A stretch of 64,000 nucleotides of DNA, taken from NCBI GenBank assembly GCA_905250075.1, contig CAJNOP010000041.1:1059302-1123301 (forward strand), given 5' to 3'. The stretch is from Rotaria sp. Silwood1 (lineage: Eukaryota; Rotifera; Eurotatoria; Philodinida; Philodinidae). The translations under genes and the position numbers were made by a program. The notes beneath the pieces were generated by a model. That model was not told where the DNA came from, did no database searches, and saw only the letters and a program-made list of their open reading frames with translations. This document shows positions 31,221 through 44,115 of this stretch, piece after piece. Position 1 is the stretch's first letter; each line of letters starts with the position of its first letter.

Positions 31221-33584
31221 GTGAATAATAAAAGATACTTTTAAATAAATAAACTTTATCTATTCTCCCGAAGAAAGGCGCAAATAAACGTATATTATTG
31301 TCAATTAATGTTATTCTGTTATAAATCAATATTTATTCTAATCAGTTAATAATATGAATATAAAATAATTAATGATATCATGATATAATCTTTTATTGAT
31401 CATTGTTTCGTGACTAATTAAAACCTATTAATATCATATGTCAATTCTACGACTTGATATCACTGACAATATTTACCACAAACATTACGATTAATAAGAA
31501 CAGCAATGAATTAGGAAGAATAAAGATTATTTTGCAGAAATAAAGAAATAGTTATTCTAATAATAAACAATGTAAAATTTATTGTTTTTGAAAAACAATT
31601 ATATATAATTTCACGTTTATTTTCATGTAATTTACACAGGCAGTATAATACAACTGGCATGATCTGTGAACTCATGTTCTAGTAGTGTCTAAATGAGAAT
31701 GATTTCTACATGATAATTTATGATACACAAATCGAGTTTTTGCAGAAAGACAAATGGATAACTTGATCTGCAAGCTAGTACTATTAAAGTTTGAATTCGA
31801 GCTGAACATAACTAGTGAAAAGACCAGATTAATTCATAAAAAATAGAATAAGAAAAATTTTATTAAATTAATAAATATGATAACGATCGTAAAAGTGACT
31901 GTTCATTCAGAAAATCTTCAAATTGAATCAACTAAGTTTTTATTCATTCGATTTGCTTTGATCCATGGAAAGCTTTTTAGTTCACAATTAATTTGATAAC
32001 ATCCAATAATTAATTTTGTTACTACAAGGGATTTGACAACTAAGAATAAATTAATCCTTTACTCTCTGACACTGTTTCAATACAGTTAATGTTGAACTAA
32101 TCATGGAAATAGTTTATGCAGATACAAATGATAACGTTGGTATGGTTAAATTTGGAGGAAGTCATTTTACTGTGAAAGGGCCACTGATGACCCATTTCTT
32201 TTTAATGATATAAAAGTGGTGGTGTATTTATCATGAATAATATTCCTTAATAAATGAGTCATTTCGAGGAATGACATGTACGTAGTCGGATCACGAAGAA
32301 AACAACAGATTCCATAGGACTCCATTCATTTGACTTCGGTGGAGTGTGACGGAGTTCCATGAAATATATCTTGATTCTTCGAAAAAAGTCATTATTTCTT
32401 GGTCGTGTTGCATCCAATAGTAAGTTTTTTTGTTGTTTACTGTCGTTTACAACCTCGATTCTGAGGCTACGCGACAGTCAATTAATAGTCTATACAACAG
32501 AGTGAAAAAAAGTTGTTCTAGAAATACAATACATTTTTTTTATTCTTTTTCAGTAGTCTTAAATCATCATACTAGTCACAACAAAAAAGTATTCACGTAA
32601 GAAAACATTAACCAATCGAGAAAAGTATAATCTATGAAAACTACATATATCTTCAAAGATATATTATGCATAATATGAAAAAAATATGATTTTTTTATCA
32701 AAAGTATATACATTTTTCAAAAACAAAAATTATGAGACATTCTAAGCGGTTGAACTAGATTAGTTCTATTACTGATAGAAATATGATAGCGATCGATTGT
32801 TGGCAAATCACATGTGGTTCAGTGACATTTTGATAACAAAACAGAAAAAAAGGGCAAAACAGAATTCTTGAGTAGCATTGCATAAGTTTTTATAAGATTG
32901 ACAAAAACTTTTGAACTTTTGTATGCAGAAGGATCATGCCTGAATAGTTATAGTTAAAATACATGAGGAATCTTAAGTTTCAAGAACTATAATGAGAAAG
33001 TCACTTTTACTGAAAGAAACTGGCCAAAAATTGATGAAAAAATAATAAAAAAAACTATATTAAAAAAAAATGCTATTAGTATTTTGATTTTCAGACTAGT
33101 CTATTGAGCTTGGTTTTTCTTCAAGAGCTAAGTCCATATGTTTTTTTAAGATATATCCACATGCTAAAATATATATTTTATTAAGAAAAGAAAAAAAAAT
33201 AGTATGGAGATAATGTGCGAAAAAAATGCAATACAACGTATGTACAGATCAGAGATGTCATAATATCGATATGCTGGGTAACGACGAGCTACAATTCACA
33301 ATATCCAACAAAGCAGATCCCCAACTCGTTACACCGCAGTCACTTAAAAAACTCAAATTAATAGATATATGGATATCGAATTGGGTATTTATCTCATTAC
33401 ACCCAATTTCCTCAAAATCCTCAATTTTATGAATATGTGGGTATCGAGTCGAAGATTCATCTTGTTGCAGTATACTGACTCAAAATTGCTAATATAGCGG
33501 TATAAGGGTACCTCGAGTTCATTAAGCAAATATCCTAATAGTTATACTGTAAATCTCGATACCTGAGTTATGGATTTTATGACA

Positions 33585-33850
33585 TCCCTGTTGAATCGAA
33601 ATAGATAGAGAACGGATAGAACAACTGATTACTGTTAGTTTCAGAACCATAACCATCAGTAGCCAAGGTACCATTCGATTCGCCTGATGAGTATTACATC
33701 ACACAATGTTTTCCAGTATCACTTGTATACAGTATGTATGAGATGGCATCACGTACAACATCCCATAGACCACTAAGTTCATTTAACTCAGATCCACCAA
33801 CACCTAAAAACACGCATGTGCTGTATTGGAATATAACAACATTTGATGAT
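33585..33850 (-). pseudogene. NHL-repeat gene fragment (decayed)
   Basis: The minus strand reads as about two NHL beta-propeller blades: GVGGSELNELSGLWDVVRDA, then ISYILYTSDTGKHCVM, an in-frame stop, then YSSGESNGTLATDGYGSE and NQLFYPFSIYFDSTG. This follows the NHL pattern (G..S..L..P.GI.VD......Y.aDt.NhRVm.ws.G...G..vag). The reading frame is lost beyond the last piece and no start, exon chain or downstream blades were found. Large NHL-repeat families are typical of bdelloids, so this is probably a dead copy of one. Identification is by pattern, not by alignment. Confidence 0.55.
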
Positions 33851-35420
33851 GCTTTTAAAATGATATCTTTCGCAAAGCAGATTTTTAATTCACGATTGAA
33901 TGACTGAGTATCCGGGATTTTTTGAGTACTGAATAAAACTCGAGCAGAGCTCGATTGCGGACTGGACTTCTACAGCTAATTGTCGGGGCTTATTGGGCAA
34001 TCATTTTTTCCCGATGTTTAGTTTGTATAACGAACTTAATTTCTAGTAATTTTGTTACTGCTAAGCTGTCTTTGCTTGTTTTCTAAATGTCCTTTTTATC
34101 TAGCAAGCATTGCAGTCAATCGGATATTCTTGTTCTCGGATTGAAACGTATTTTCAGGTGTATGAGAGTAATTTTAACCTGGCCATGAATCAAGTAGAAA
34201 GACCCACAAAGACGACCTATATTAGATATTGTTAATAATAACAAATCCTGATTGATGAACTAAGCCTCAAGACAGAAGATTTTTTGTCATCTACAACTAC
34301 AAATCTTCCCATGGAAGCTCATCGTTACGGTAGATAGTCATTTATCTGAAAGAACAATGCCTCCAAGCTATTTTATACTCACTCAAAAGATGTTTTGTTA
34401 ATCGTGATCTAAATGGCTTTGAAGTTAATTCTCTCATGATTTAACTATTTCGGACGCATAATTGTGCAACTTCATGACATGCAGCAAAATAGTTGAGGAT
34501 CCAGAAAAAGCAAACATTTCTACATAAGATGTCATATGTCATCATATACTGTGATTCAAATGAAAAGTTACATTATGGAAGGTAATTTTGGTGCTCCAGT
34601 TATGTATGTATATATCATTCAAACTATGGCACAACAGATTCTTTCCATAGAATCCAAAGTACTTATCGATTATACGTAAAATAACATTGCGTTTTTTTTA
34701 CGTTATAAGAACATACAATTAAACATATTATTCGAATTCTTAAAACTTGACGATTAGCATGCATACCAAACACTGGCTAACTTTCTTTGTGTTTTCATGA
34801 GATAAGTTCCAAAAACGTCTTGATGTTTTCCGATTGAAGTTCAAACCAATAATATTTTGATGTAAAAATAATGAAGACTTCGATTTATATGAACTTTGTA
34901 AATTTCAAACGGTTTAGATTAAGTCATGTGTATTATCATACGTCTCTCATTAAAATAACCTATAAAAAAAATGATAAATATTCACAAAAGTGAAACTTAC
35001 TTGTGAACAACTACAGTTCTAAACTAGGTACAATATCATTATGATTGCAGAAAAAAGTAATATAGTAATCTAGTAAGTTTTCATTCATCCAATCATGGAT
35101 GAAAAAAGATATGTAGAACAAAGAGATAATTACTGACTTGAAGTTCTTATAACTCATGGCTTTATTTATACTTAAAAACTACTTAAATATTAATGATGAG
35201 TAATGTTCGAGTTCTTAAATAAGAAAATTTTTGTGTCCGAAGTACCAACAAAAGATGATGATTCTCGTAATGTGCATGAAAAATAACATTTTCCTCAATA
35301 ACCGACTATTTCTGCATGACTAAATGATAAAATAGGTTTGAAGTAATCGAAATTTTCCTAAAACCAGCTAATTGTTCTAGAACACCTGTAACAAACGTTT
35401 TTGTAAAGATTCATGGTATG

Positions 35421-35545
35421 CAGAGATGGGCAGCTCCGACTCCGGAGCGATCGCTCCATGAAGCCAGCTCCGCTCCAGGAGCGAGAGCGGAGCGGAGCGA
35501 TTCATCAGAACGGTGGAGCTGGAGCGGAGTTGGAGCGACATTTTA
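35421..35545. mobile_element. Possible hAT-type transposon end with GGAGC subterminal repeats
   Basis: The sequence CAGAGATGGGCAG at 35421 resembles a hAT terminal inverted repeat. It is followed by a striking GC-rich block with about ten copies of GGAGC or GCTCC in both directions. Clustered short subterminal repeats are where hAT transposases bind. The block stands out sharply from the AT-rich surroundings. I did not find a matching right end or an 8-bp target duplication, so this is a partial or decayed copy at best. Confidence 0.4.
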
Positions 35546-37833
35546 TTTATAGCTCCAATGATAAGCTCAGTTTTCGATTTATTGTCGGATTAAACTGTTT
35601 AATCCGTCAACGTTGCTCTATGAGTGAAAATGAAACAGTGTATTGTCTATATATACATTGTAAAATAATCATGATATTTGAGTATAAATGCCTATATATG
35701 GATTAATGAAGCATGAAGTAATAATCATACAGTGTGTTGACTTCATACAAGTATTACTGTCATTTTGCTTTCTCTGTATCTCATCGTCTTAACGGATTAA
35801 TGAATGGTGATGAAGAGTCAGTTGAATGTACGCTAGACTATACATCATACGAATAAGCCGCTTATTTTTTTGTACTCAATTCACAGAACGGGCAATAAAT
35901 TAGGCTTGCACACGCCATTGCTTGTTGTTCAAAAGCATAATCTTAGTAAAACGTAATCTCAAGCGATATATTTTCATACATAACTGAATCTATCTGTTTT
36001 ACATCCACCATCACAAGGACATTACTCTGTTTATGAAGAATTTCATAGATAACATTCTCACTCTACAAAAATAAACACTTATTATTATCGTTGTTATATC
36101 AATGGGACTTTTGTTTCTATATTTAATTGTACATAATGCAGAGCAAGATACATATGAGAATTCATTTTCTAACCGGAAGATAAGAGGTTTTGTTCGTATG
36201 TGTTTTCAATTTTTGTAAAAGTTATTAACAAAAACAATTCCATAGATAATTTATGATTAATGATATTACAGCAGAATATAAAAAATGAGTTTAATTTCCA
36301 ATTATACATATCTATTGATATATTCAACGATAATGATGGTGATGGTGGTCAGGTTTAACATCAGGGTGATTGTGATGATGAACAACAATAAAGATATGCA
36401 AATAAAGTTTCATAATAAATTTCACTAAAGTCGAAAATTCATTCGAACAAAAAAAATCTTGCGTGTATCTTGAAAAATAGAATTGAGTAGATATCTTCAT
36501 CTGCATCATACATAATGAAATGATAAAAGCTCCTTGTCTTTTGTACTATTAAATGATTTCACAATGCAGGAGACACGCTTTTCAAGACCAATTCATAAGA
36601 GATATACTCTCAAAGATCGTTTACGTAAAAGTCACACTTTCCATTCATTGTTCGTGTCAGATCTGATTGAGTTTCTATCTCTTCAGTGATAGATCGAAAA
36701 ACATTTTTGAGAAATAATGTATTTATTTAATTATAGTGCGTGTCTTATATTAAACCTCACATCATCAATAAAGTGTATCAGAACTATATAGACATGAAAT
36801 ACGTACGTGTGTTTCACCAAAAAAAGCCAGATTGTTTGAACAACAAACTGATGTAAAACACACTATTGAGATTAACCCGATGAATGAGAGCGGCATCGAA
36901 GAATTTAAAAGGCGTGTGGTTGATGAGGTCGTTGGTATATGATAGTAAACAATATATGTAGTGATTCTCACTCAAACATACATACACAGGTTGATTACTA
37001 TTTCATAAGATATCATAATGTAAATGGCTTTGTGTGAAGTAATCTTTATCTAACAGATATGTAGGTCTGAAAAGCTAAGGAGAATTTTATTCATTGATTA
37101 TAAATAGGCTTTAAAGAAAACTATGTAATAATTATTTGTGATCGTTTAAGACGTTTTTCTTCTTTTATTCGATGATGTTACATTCAGCTGACGCTGCAAC
37201 GACTGACACAAAAGTAGATATTTGATTTTTAAAAATTCTTGATATTCCAAATCAGCTTTTGGAGATGTTACCGTCGGGTTTCTAGTCAATAAGTTCTTTA
37301 CCGTCGTTTTTCTTTTTTCATTTCACAATTTCTCAAGAAAAAATCTCTTATAGATTTATCGAAAAATTTCCAACATTGTCGCTGCCAATCAATGCATTGG
37401 CTTACATGTCTATTTACTACTTAAATAAATCAATTAATAATATCATTTTAAACTTCGGTTAATTCATGTATTCGTTTTTAGATTTCCTACCATGATGAAT
37501 TCATAATAATAATCTTTTTTGTACTTTCTCTTTTATTTTATGTTCATCAAAAGACAACAACAACAAAAAAATAGTGAAGAACAGACAGGGAACAAAAGAG
37601 ACAAGATGAAGATGACAGAGATGAATGAAAAAAAAAGACAAGAAAATATATACAAGCGAATCTTCACTTGTTCATAATTTTTTTAATGTTCTCAATTAAA
37701 ATAATTGAGAATACAATTAATTTTTGTTTTCGCTGCTGTAGATATTAATATGTTGAAAAGAAAAATATAATGGAGATCAATTAACATTTACAATAATTGT
37801 CTTGATGAATATTTGCCCAGTTGAAATTCGGGT

Positions 37834-40800
37834 TTACCTAGGTTTAGTCGATTTTTTATCTTCTTTTCTCGTACGCCCAGGTGTTGGTGATCGTGATCGA
37901 CTTGATGAATCGCTACTAGCGGATGGTGATCCTATCAATAAAAGAAGACAATATGTATTTGTTTTTATTACAAAAAAGTAAACGTATTATGTATTATCAA
38001 GTACTACGGTGTATCATTAATATGAGAACTTCTCCAGGTGTCAAATTGCTTTGCAACCTAGACGATGTTTATGTTATGGGTACTAATTACTAATAGAAAA
38101 GTTTAGAATAGTTTGCTTTTCTGGACCTTCGTTCTTGAGATATAGAATTTTTTCCTGAATTTTTCAACAAAAAGTTGTGTTAAACATACTTTTATTTGGT
38201 TTTTTATCATCATCCGATTCGGATTCTGATGATGAACCTGATGATTCTGAACTTGATGAAGAAGAATTTGAACTTGATCCCGATGATGATTTATCAGATG
38301 GTGAACGAGTTGATCTTTTATTCTTTTGTAATTCTTTCATCGGTGGTGATACATTTGATTTAACTTTATCGATATTAGATGAAGCGGAAGCTGTTTTCTT
38401 TAGCGTTTGCGATGGTGATGGAGAAGGTGATGGTGATCGTGATGATGGTGGTGTGGGTGATTTTTGTTTAGATTTTGATATTAATTGTTCTTTTTCGATT
38501 GGACGTTTAGATGATTGATCTTTTTGTTGATCATCATCACCACTCGATAAATCGTTACTTTTGTGTCGTTTTTTTTCTTTATAATCATCAGATGAATCAT
38601 TTGATTTTTTTCGAGCCAATTTATCATTACGTTGAGACGTTGGACGTCGTGGTGATGGTGATTGACTCGCATTTGAACTTGTTGATGGTGAACGAGGTTT
38701 TGGTTTTTGATTCAAAGGCTTTTTTATTGGTTTTGGTGGTGCTTCCATAGATGATGACGACGATGATGATGATGCTGATGATCGTGATGGTGAACGATTT
38801 TTTATTGGTTCACTTTTTCGTGATTTCATTGGACTTCGGCTATGTTTTGGAGATTGTGATAATGAATGACGACGATCACGTTGATTTAATGTTGAATTTC
38901 TTTTAGATTTATCATAACGAGATTGACGTTGACGATCATCTTCACTTTCACTACTTTTTGAAATAGATCGTGTAGGTTTTTTGTAAACATCTTTTCTTGA
39001 AACGGATGATGCAACTGGTGATGGTTTTATATCCTTACGTCTAAAATTAGAAATTTTTAGAAAGTATAAAATAATTAATTATTTGACTAACCGTGATCTT
39101 GGATCTGGACTTCGTGAATGATGTGATCGACGATTTTTGGATGACAACGATGGTGATTGACGACCTTTGAATGGTGGTGAAGGCGATCGACGTTTTCTAG
39201 GTGGTGGAGATGGCGATCGACGATCTTTGGGTGCTGGTGAAGGTGATTGACGTTTCTTCGATGGTGGAGATGGTGATCGACGGTTTTTTGGTGGTGGCGA
39301 AGGTGATCGACGTTTTTTTGATGGTGGAGATGGTGATCGACGATTTTTCGGTGGTGGAGTAGGTGATCGACGTTTCTTGGATGGTGGAGATGGTGATCGA
39401 CGGCTCTTGGGCGGTGGTGACGAAGGTGATCGACGTTTTCTGGATGGTGGCGATGGTGATCGACGACCTTTGGGTGGTGGCGATGGTGATCGACGACCTT
39501 TGGGTGGTGGCGATGGCGATCGACGACCTTTCGGTGGTGGTGATGGTGAACGTCGGCCTTTGGGTGGAGTTGAAGGTGATCGGCGCTTTTTAGATGATGG
39601 TGGTGATGGCGATCGACGAGTTTTAGGAGGTGGAGAAGGTGATCGACGTTTCTTTGATGGAGGTGACGGTGATCGACGATTTTTGGGTGGTGGTGAAGGG
39701 GATCGACGTTTTTTAGATGGTGGAGATGATGGTCGACGACTTTTAGAAGGTGGCGAAGGTGATCGACGTTTTTTTGATGGAGGTGATGGTGATCGACGAC
39801 TTCGAGGAGGTGGTGAACGTCGTCGGTCAAATCGATTATCTGGACGTCTTCGATCACGACGATCATCATCATAATTTGATCGTGATTTGTATCCAGGATT
39901 ATTTCCATTTTCATGACGTGATCTACTACTTGATGATGATACTTGATTACGACCATTAAGTTTATCACTGTCACCTTTCGAGTCATGACGATAAGATTCT
40001 TCTTCACGTTTACGTGTATCACGTAAATGGTCATCTTCTTCCTAAAAATAAAATGAAATGAAATCTATTGATTCAAAAATATTAAAGACTAGTAGCGAAA
40101 CAAGGATTTTTCGCCGGAAGAGATTGACGATGAAACCTCGTCAGATGTCCCATTTCGGTTTCAATAATCTTTTCTGTCTACAGATACACTACATAGTGTT
40201 CTAATAAAAACTCTAAGAAAACTTCGGTTTCTATTGAGATTTCACTAGGTGATTGAGTTTTGAATGAAACTGCGTTATTGTACTGAACTTTCAGCCTATT
40301 GCAGGATATCACAAGAAGAATCGCAATAAGAAGTTTTAGCTCGACATTCTTGGCAACAATTCCTCTCATGACTCTTATAATATCCTGAAACGTTGATCAC
40401 AAACAGATGATTTTGTTTTGAGATAGCGTATGCCTAAAAACTGGACTAGCTTTGGAACTCTAGTGTGAAAGTAACGTTATGTGCAAATGCTGAGAACATC
40501 ATGTCGAAACTTCTTGTTGCTTTTTACCTCATGATATTTGACATGCAAAATCCTTTGAGAACTTGTATTAATTCAGACTTTCGGATGGACCACACTAAAC
40601 AAGAACTTTTAGAATTTTCAAGGAGAAGCTCAACCCTTCTCCTGTGGCGCCACCACTGTTGAAGATTCTTTTTCTTCATCTATGGACAATTTGTTCATGT
40701 GCAACTTGTTCTTGCTTGAGGTATCCAACATTTGCACTGAATCACCTTTAAACAAGACTTCTTTATGCTTGCTGATTTATTCGATAATACGGTAAGTGAC

Positions 40801-41404
40801 AATACCAATAATCAGTTATTATTCTTTTCTGATTAAAAAAAGAAATATCGATTAAAAAATCAAAGTATACCTTTTGTTTTTGTAAAAATTTTTTTTTCAT
40901 TTCAACCAATTCTGTTGGTATACCATCAATTGATGATTGTGCACTAGCTAGTAAATTCCAAAGTTCTCCAATAAATAATCGAGCTTTACTTCCACCAAGA
41001 AAACCAGTTAAATTAATTTGCATCATTTTTGGATCCGGACTCTAATAAAATAAATAAGATTTAAATAAACATTTACAAATAAAAAAAAAAAATTCTAAAC
41101 AAACTTTATCTTCAAGTTGATTAAAAACAAATTCAATAACAACATCATCTTCCAAACCTAATAAATCTTCTAAACGATTTGTTATCCATGATTTAATAAC
41201 ATCTAAATTAACTTTCGACATATCAATCTATATAAGAATAAAAAAAAAAATAAATATATTAGAGAAAAAGGAAGTGAAATTCTATTTTACTTTAGTATCG
41301 ATATTCTCTGGAAATTTCATTTGTTTGAGTAATTTCTTTTGTTTATTTGCAAATCGACTATCTTGTTCAGCCGATGTTCCTTTAAAAAAACCAGCATCGG
41401 CCAT
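37834..41404 (-). CDS. SRRM1: SRRM1/SRm160-type splicing coactivator, complete, 6 exons, 768 aa
   Basis: Nuclear-matrix SR-related protein that bridges splicing factors and promotes exon definition and 3'-end processing. Exons (minus): 41404-41291, 41227-41105, 41041-40871, 40041-39092, 39040-38190 and 37931-37834; total 2307 nt (769 codons). The N-terminus MADAGFFKGTSAEQDSRF and the PWI domain (about residues 30-110) are very close to vertebrate SRRM1: KVNLDVIKSWITNRLEDLLG, DDVVIEFVFNQLE, MMQINLTGFLGG and LWNLLASAQ. The middle exon encodes a long RRSPSPP array (about 24 units of 10-11 residues). The C-terminal part is Ser/Lys/Asp-rich low complexity and ends RSRSPTPGRTRKEDKKSTKPR. Intron 3 (40042-40870) is long. 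Long ORFs on both strands over 38164-40034 in other frames (poly-His, Gly-Asp-Arg) are shadows of this repeat. Identity is secure. Confidence 0.95.
39120..39835 (-). repeat. RRSPSPP tandem array in SRRM1
   Basis: About 24 units of 30-33 bp, each encoding RRSPSPP plus 3-4 variable residues. Units alternate between PPSKK and PPPKN/PPPKG types, giving a two-unit super-period. Four nearly identical neighbours at about 39460-39560 (PPPKGRRSPSP) point to recent local duplication. The repeat is conserved in kind, not in number, among animal SRRM1 proteins. Confidence 0.9.
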
Positions 41405-43419
41405 GATTTAATAAGAACGAATTATCTAAAAAACTAAAAATTCATAACAAAAATAATTTTTTTCTTATTCTCTGTTAAATAATATAGAAGAAAAACAATG
41501 AAAATATTGCTTTATCTGATTGTTTTCTTATTTTGTATTGTAAGAGAAACATATAAAATTCCCAAATTGAAAACAAATTTAATCAATACCAAAAACAATA
41601 GGTTGATTTAATGAACTACTCAAAAACATTGTAAATGACAATAGTGAAAAACGTGTTTTGATGACAGCTGTGAAAAGACCAATCATACCTGAAAAAGAAT
41701 AATTAATTCAATTAAAATAAATTTTATTTAATCTAATAACAATTGATCGGGAAGATTTTTACATAGAGTTTTTCTTCACTTCTAACAAGTCAAAAGCTAT
41801 GAGTTATGATGCTCATTTTGAATACGACGCTAGAAATGTTGTCGTACTTTTTATTTGAGAGTAGTGAAATAATCTTTGAAAAGTTCAAAAAATTCGTTTG
41901 CATAGAAATTATATGTCAACGTTCCCGGTGAACATTTTTTGTTTAGTTTAATTTGCTAGAAAGCATTTCAGACCAGCAACAAAAAAAAATAAAGGATGCG
42001 ATCAGAATTTTTTTAAATAGTTTGTCTATTTTCGAAAAGACCTGAAAAATGACTTTTAATGGCGAACTAACAAGTCTTTGTTTAGGCCTTTTCTCGAACA
42101 CGCGAGAAATTGCCGGACGCAGTCACTTTGTAAAATAGATATTTCTCTACAAAAATATGATATTGATCTAAACTATAGCATTCACTCAAGTGAGGCTACA
42201 AGTATATTTTTCAAGAGCTTCTTTCAATATGAAACCGTTGTTGGTTTTTAAAAAATGGGTATTTATGAAAAATGAGTTGACATACATGATTGAAAGACAA
42301 AAAATAGTGCATTTTGTAGGTTTTATCCGAGATGCCAGAAAAACATAATAAACAAGAGGTCATATTCAAAACCAACTAACAACCCTGGTATTAAATCGTA
42401 CAGTCACTATTTAGGATCAAAACTTATTGTAAGTATGAAGTATTCGAACTTTTATAGGGAGAAAAAGATTTACTCAAATTTCGAATAGTTCTTACCTTAC
42501 GCGTGTTATTAAAAATATTCCTACTTCCATTGGCATTCATATCATCGATGAATAAAGAAAATGTCTAATTAAATAAATTAATGAAAATAATTCTCAATTA
42601 AAACAGAATAGCTAACTCGATATTATGATAACAAACACTAAATAACTACTTGAGTCATTGAGTATAAATAATTTTACCATCTTCAAACATTCGACGTATT
42701 AAATTTAAAAAGAAGTCTTTTAAGATTTTTTAAACTTCATCATCAAATATTCCCAAATGAAATGTCTTCTGTTTCATTTATTCTAGTTGAAATGACAATT
42801 GATTTTTTTCTTACTATTGTTGTAAGATCAGAAGAAATATACTTGAATTATTTAAAGATATGTCACCAGATGTATTAAAATAATGTGAAAACATGTTTAA
42901 CAATCAGGTATGCAAACAGAAAAAACAATTATTTGTTGCTTTCTTTCTTTTTTCGAGTTTCTTAACCAATGATATCATATTTAAAAAAATACAAAAAAAA
43001 AAAGAAAATTTTATTTTTAATTTCAAAAAAAACAATTTCTCGAAATTTTAAAAAGTATTTTTTTAAGAAAATAATCATCAAACGATGATTTAATTAAATT
43101 TCGATAGATATCGCTAATAATGATATAGTATTTTCTTTTTCTTAATGACTCATTTTTAGCTTTTTTTTTTGTTTATTGATCAAAAATTTGCTTCATAGGA
43201 AAGTGGAATTGATCGTAACAAAAACCGTTTTTTTTTTGCTATCATCAGTTTATCGTGTTAGAATAGTAACGAATAAAACATATTAAGCATTAAAGAATTT
43301 TTCAATTTACACCTACAGTTGCTCTAATTTACTAGGAAAACTCAATATGTAACGGGAATATTTTTTTTCTTCTAGATTTATTTTCTTGATAAATAACATA
43401 TATATATCAAAAAAAACCA
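41405..43419. other. Divergent intergenic region between SRRM1 and the UQCRB-led cluster
   Basis: About 2 kb, AT-rich, with long poly-T and poly-A runs near 42930-43170. It should hold the promoter of the forward gene cluster. A polypyrimidine-AG (TTTTTTTTCTTCTAG, ending about 43375) lies 45 nt before the UQCRB start and could be its leader acceptor. No gene recognised. Confidence 0.5.
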
Positions 43420-43886
43420 ATGACAACACAAAAGTTTGTTAATAAAGGTTAGCTATTAGATATTTCATCTTCATTCATATATTTTTAATTTTATCTTTTT
43501 GTTTTTTAGCAACATTGGAATTCGGTCGTCGTATATTCGGCGAACAAATTCGTCGTGAACCAGCTAATCTTAAAGAACAATATCGAAAATTTCAATATTA
43601 TCAAACAAATCATTATAAATTAGGTCTCATGGAACATGATCGACTTTATGGTGATAATTCTGCTATTAAAGAAGCTATGCGTCGTTTACGTATAAGTGAA
43701 CCTGAAGTATGGGATGAACGTTCATTTCGTATATCACGAGCAATTAATTTTGATATTAAACGAATGTTTTTACCAAAAGATGAATGGGTTCAATATGAAC
43801 AGGATGTACCTTATTTACAACCATTTCTTGCTGAAATTGAACGTGAACAAGATGAAGAACGACATTGGAAAAAAGTTTTAGGTTAA
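43420..43886 (+). CDS. UQCRB: Cytochrome b-c1 complex subunit 7 (QCR7/UQCRB), complete, 2 exons, 134 aa
   Basis: Nuclear-encoded 14-kDa subunit of mitochondrial respiratory complex III, lying on the matrix side and contacting cytochrome b. Exons 43420-43447 and 43510-43886 total 405 nt. The conserved core is YYQTNHYKLGLMEHDRLYGD, then IKEAMRRL, ERSFRISRAINFDIKRMFLP, KDEWVQYEQDVPYLQPFLAE and a charged end. It is slightly longer than the 111-residue human protein at the N-terminus. The start in exon 1 (MTTQKFVNKATLEFG) is chosen because the splice keeps frame; an internal Met at 43515 is less likely. It is the first of a co-directional cluster, 229 bp ahead of ARPC5, with no AATAAA in between. 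Identity secure. Confidence 0.95.
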
Positions 43887-44100
43887 AATAGAATTTCACA
43901 TGAAAAGAAAAGACATGTCCTTTCCTCCAATTTCCTTAACACATATACACACGCTTATTTTTGTTTTTCTATCTCTTACACATTCATTTTGTGTTTTTTT
44001 TGCTGTAGAAGTTTTTAGCTTGTGAAAATAAGCGTATAGAATCATCTGATATGAATTTTGTTGTAATTCTTTTTTTTTTTTGATCTTGAAATGCATTGTT

Positions 44101-44108
44101 TATTTCAG
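44101..44108 (+). promoter_or_regulatory. Candidate trans-splice acceptor of ARPC5
   Basis: A T-run followed by TATTTCAG ends 7 nt before the ARPC5 ATG, with no donor in the short intergenic gap that would make a sensible cis intron. Fits spliced-leader addition. Confidence 0.6.
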
Positions 44109-44115
44109 ATTAAAA

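Larger units (their letters stand above)
31221..37833. other. Gene-poor 6.6-kb interval between SLC45 and SRRM1 genes
   Basis: AT-rich, with no intact gene that I can support. It holds an NHL-repeat pseudogene (33585-33850) and a hAT-like end with GGAGC repeats (35421-35545). A short forward stretch at 32104-32184 reads MEIVYADTNDNVGMVKFGG, which resembles one NHL blade, but is too short to call. ORFs at 33226-33432, 36324-36509 and 36765-36971 have no recognisable domain. Confidence 0.5.

Noticed and set aside
33226-33432. 68-codon ORF with possible internal repeats
   Set aside because: The apparent repeats (GATAT-GGTATC words) are too weak to support; no domain.
38177-38750. Plus-strand Asp/Ser-rich and His-rich ORFs
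   Set aside because: Antisense of the Ser-rich low-complexity part of SRRM1.
39377-39874. Plus-strand ORF of Gly-Asp-Arg repeats
   Set aside because: Antisense shadow of the same SRRM1 repeat.
39087-40034. Long minus-strand ORF rich in His, Asp and Val
   Set aside because: Wrong frame of the SRRM1 RRSPSPP repeat; the correct frame gives the conserved SR protein with matched splice phases.
41780-42480. Possible further inverted-repeat element between SRRM1 and UQCRB
   Set aside because: I could not align two arms convincingly by eye.
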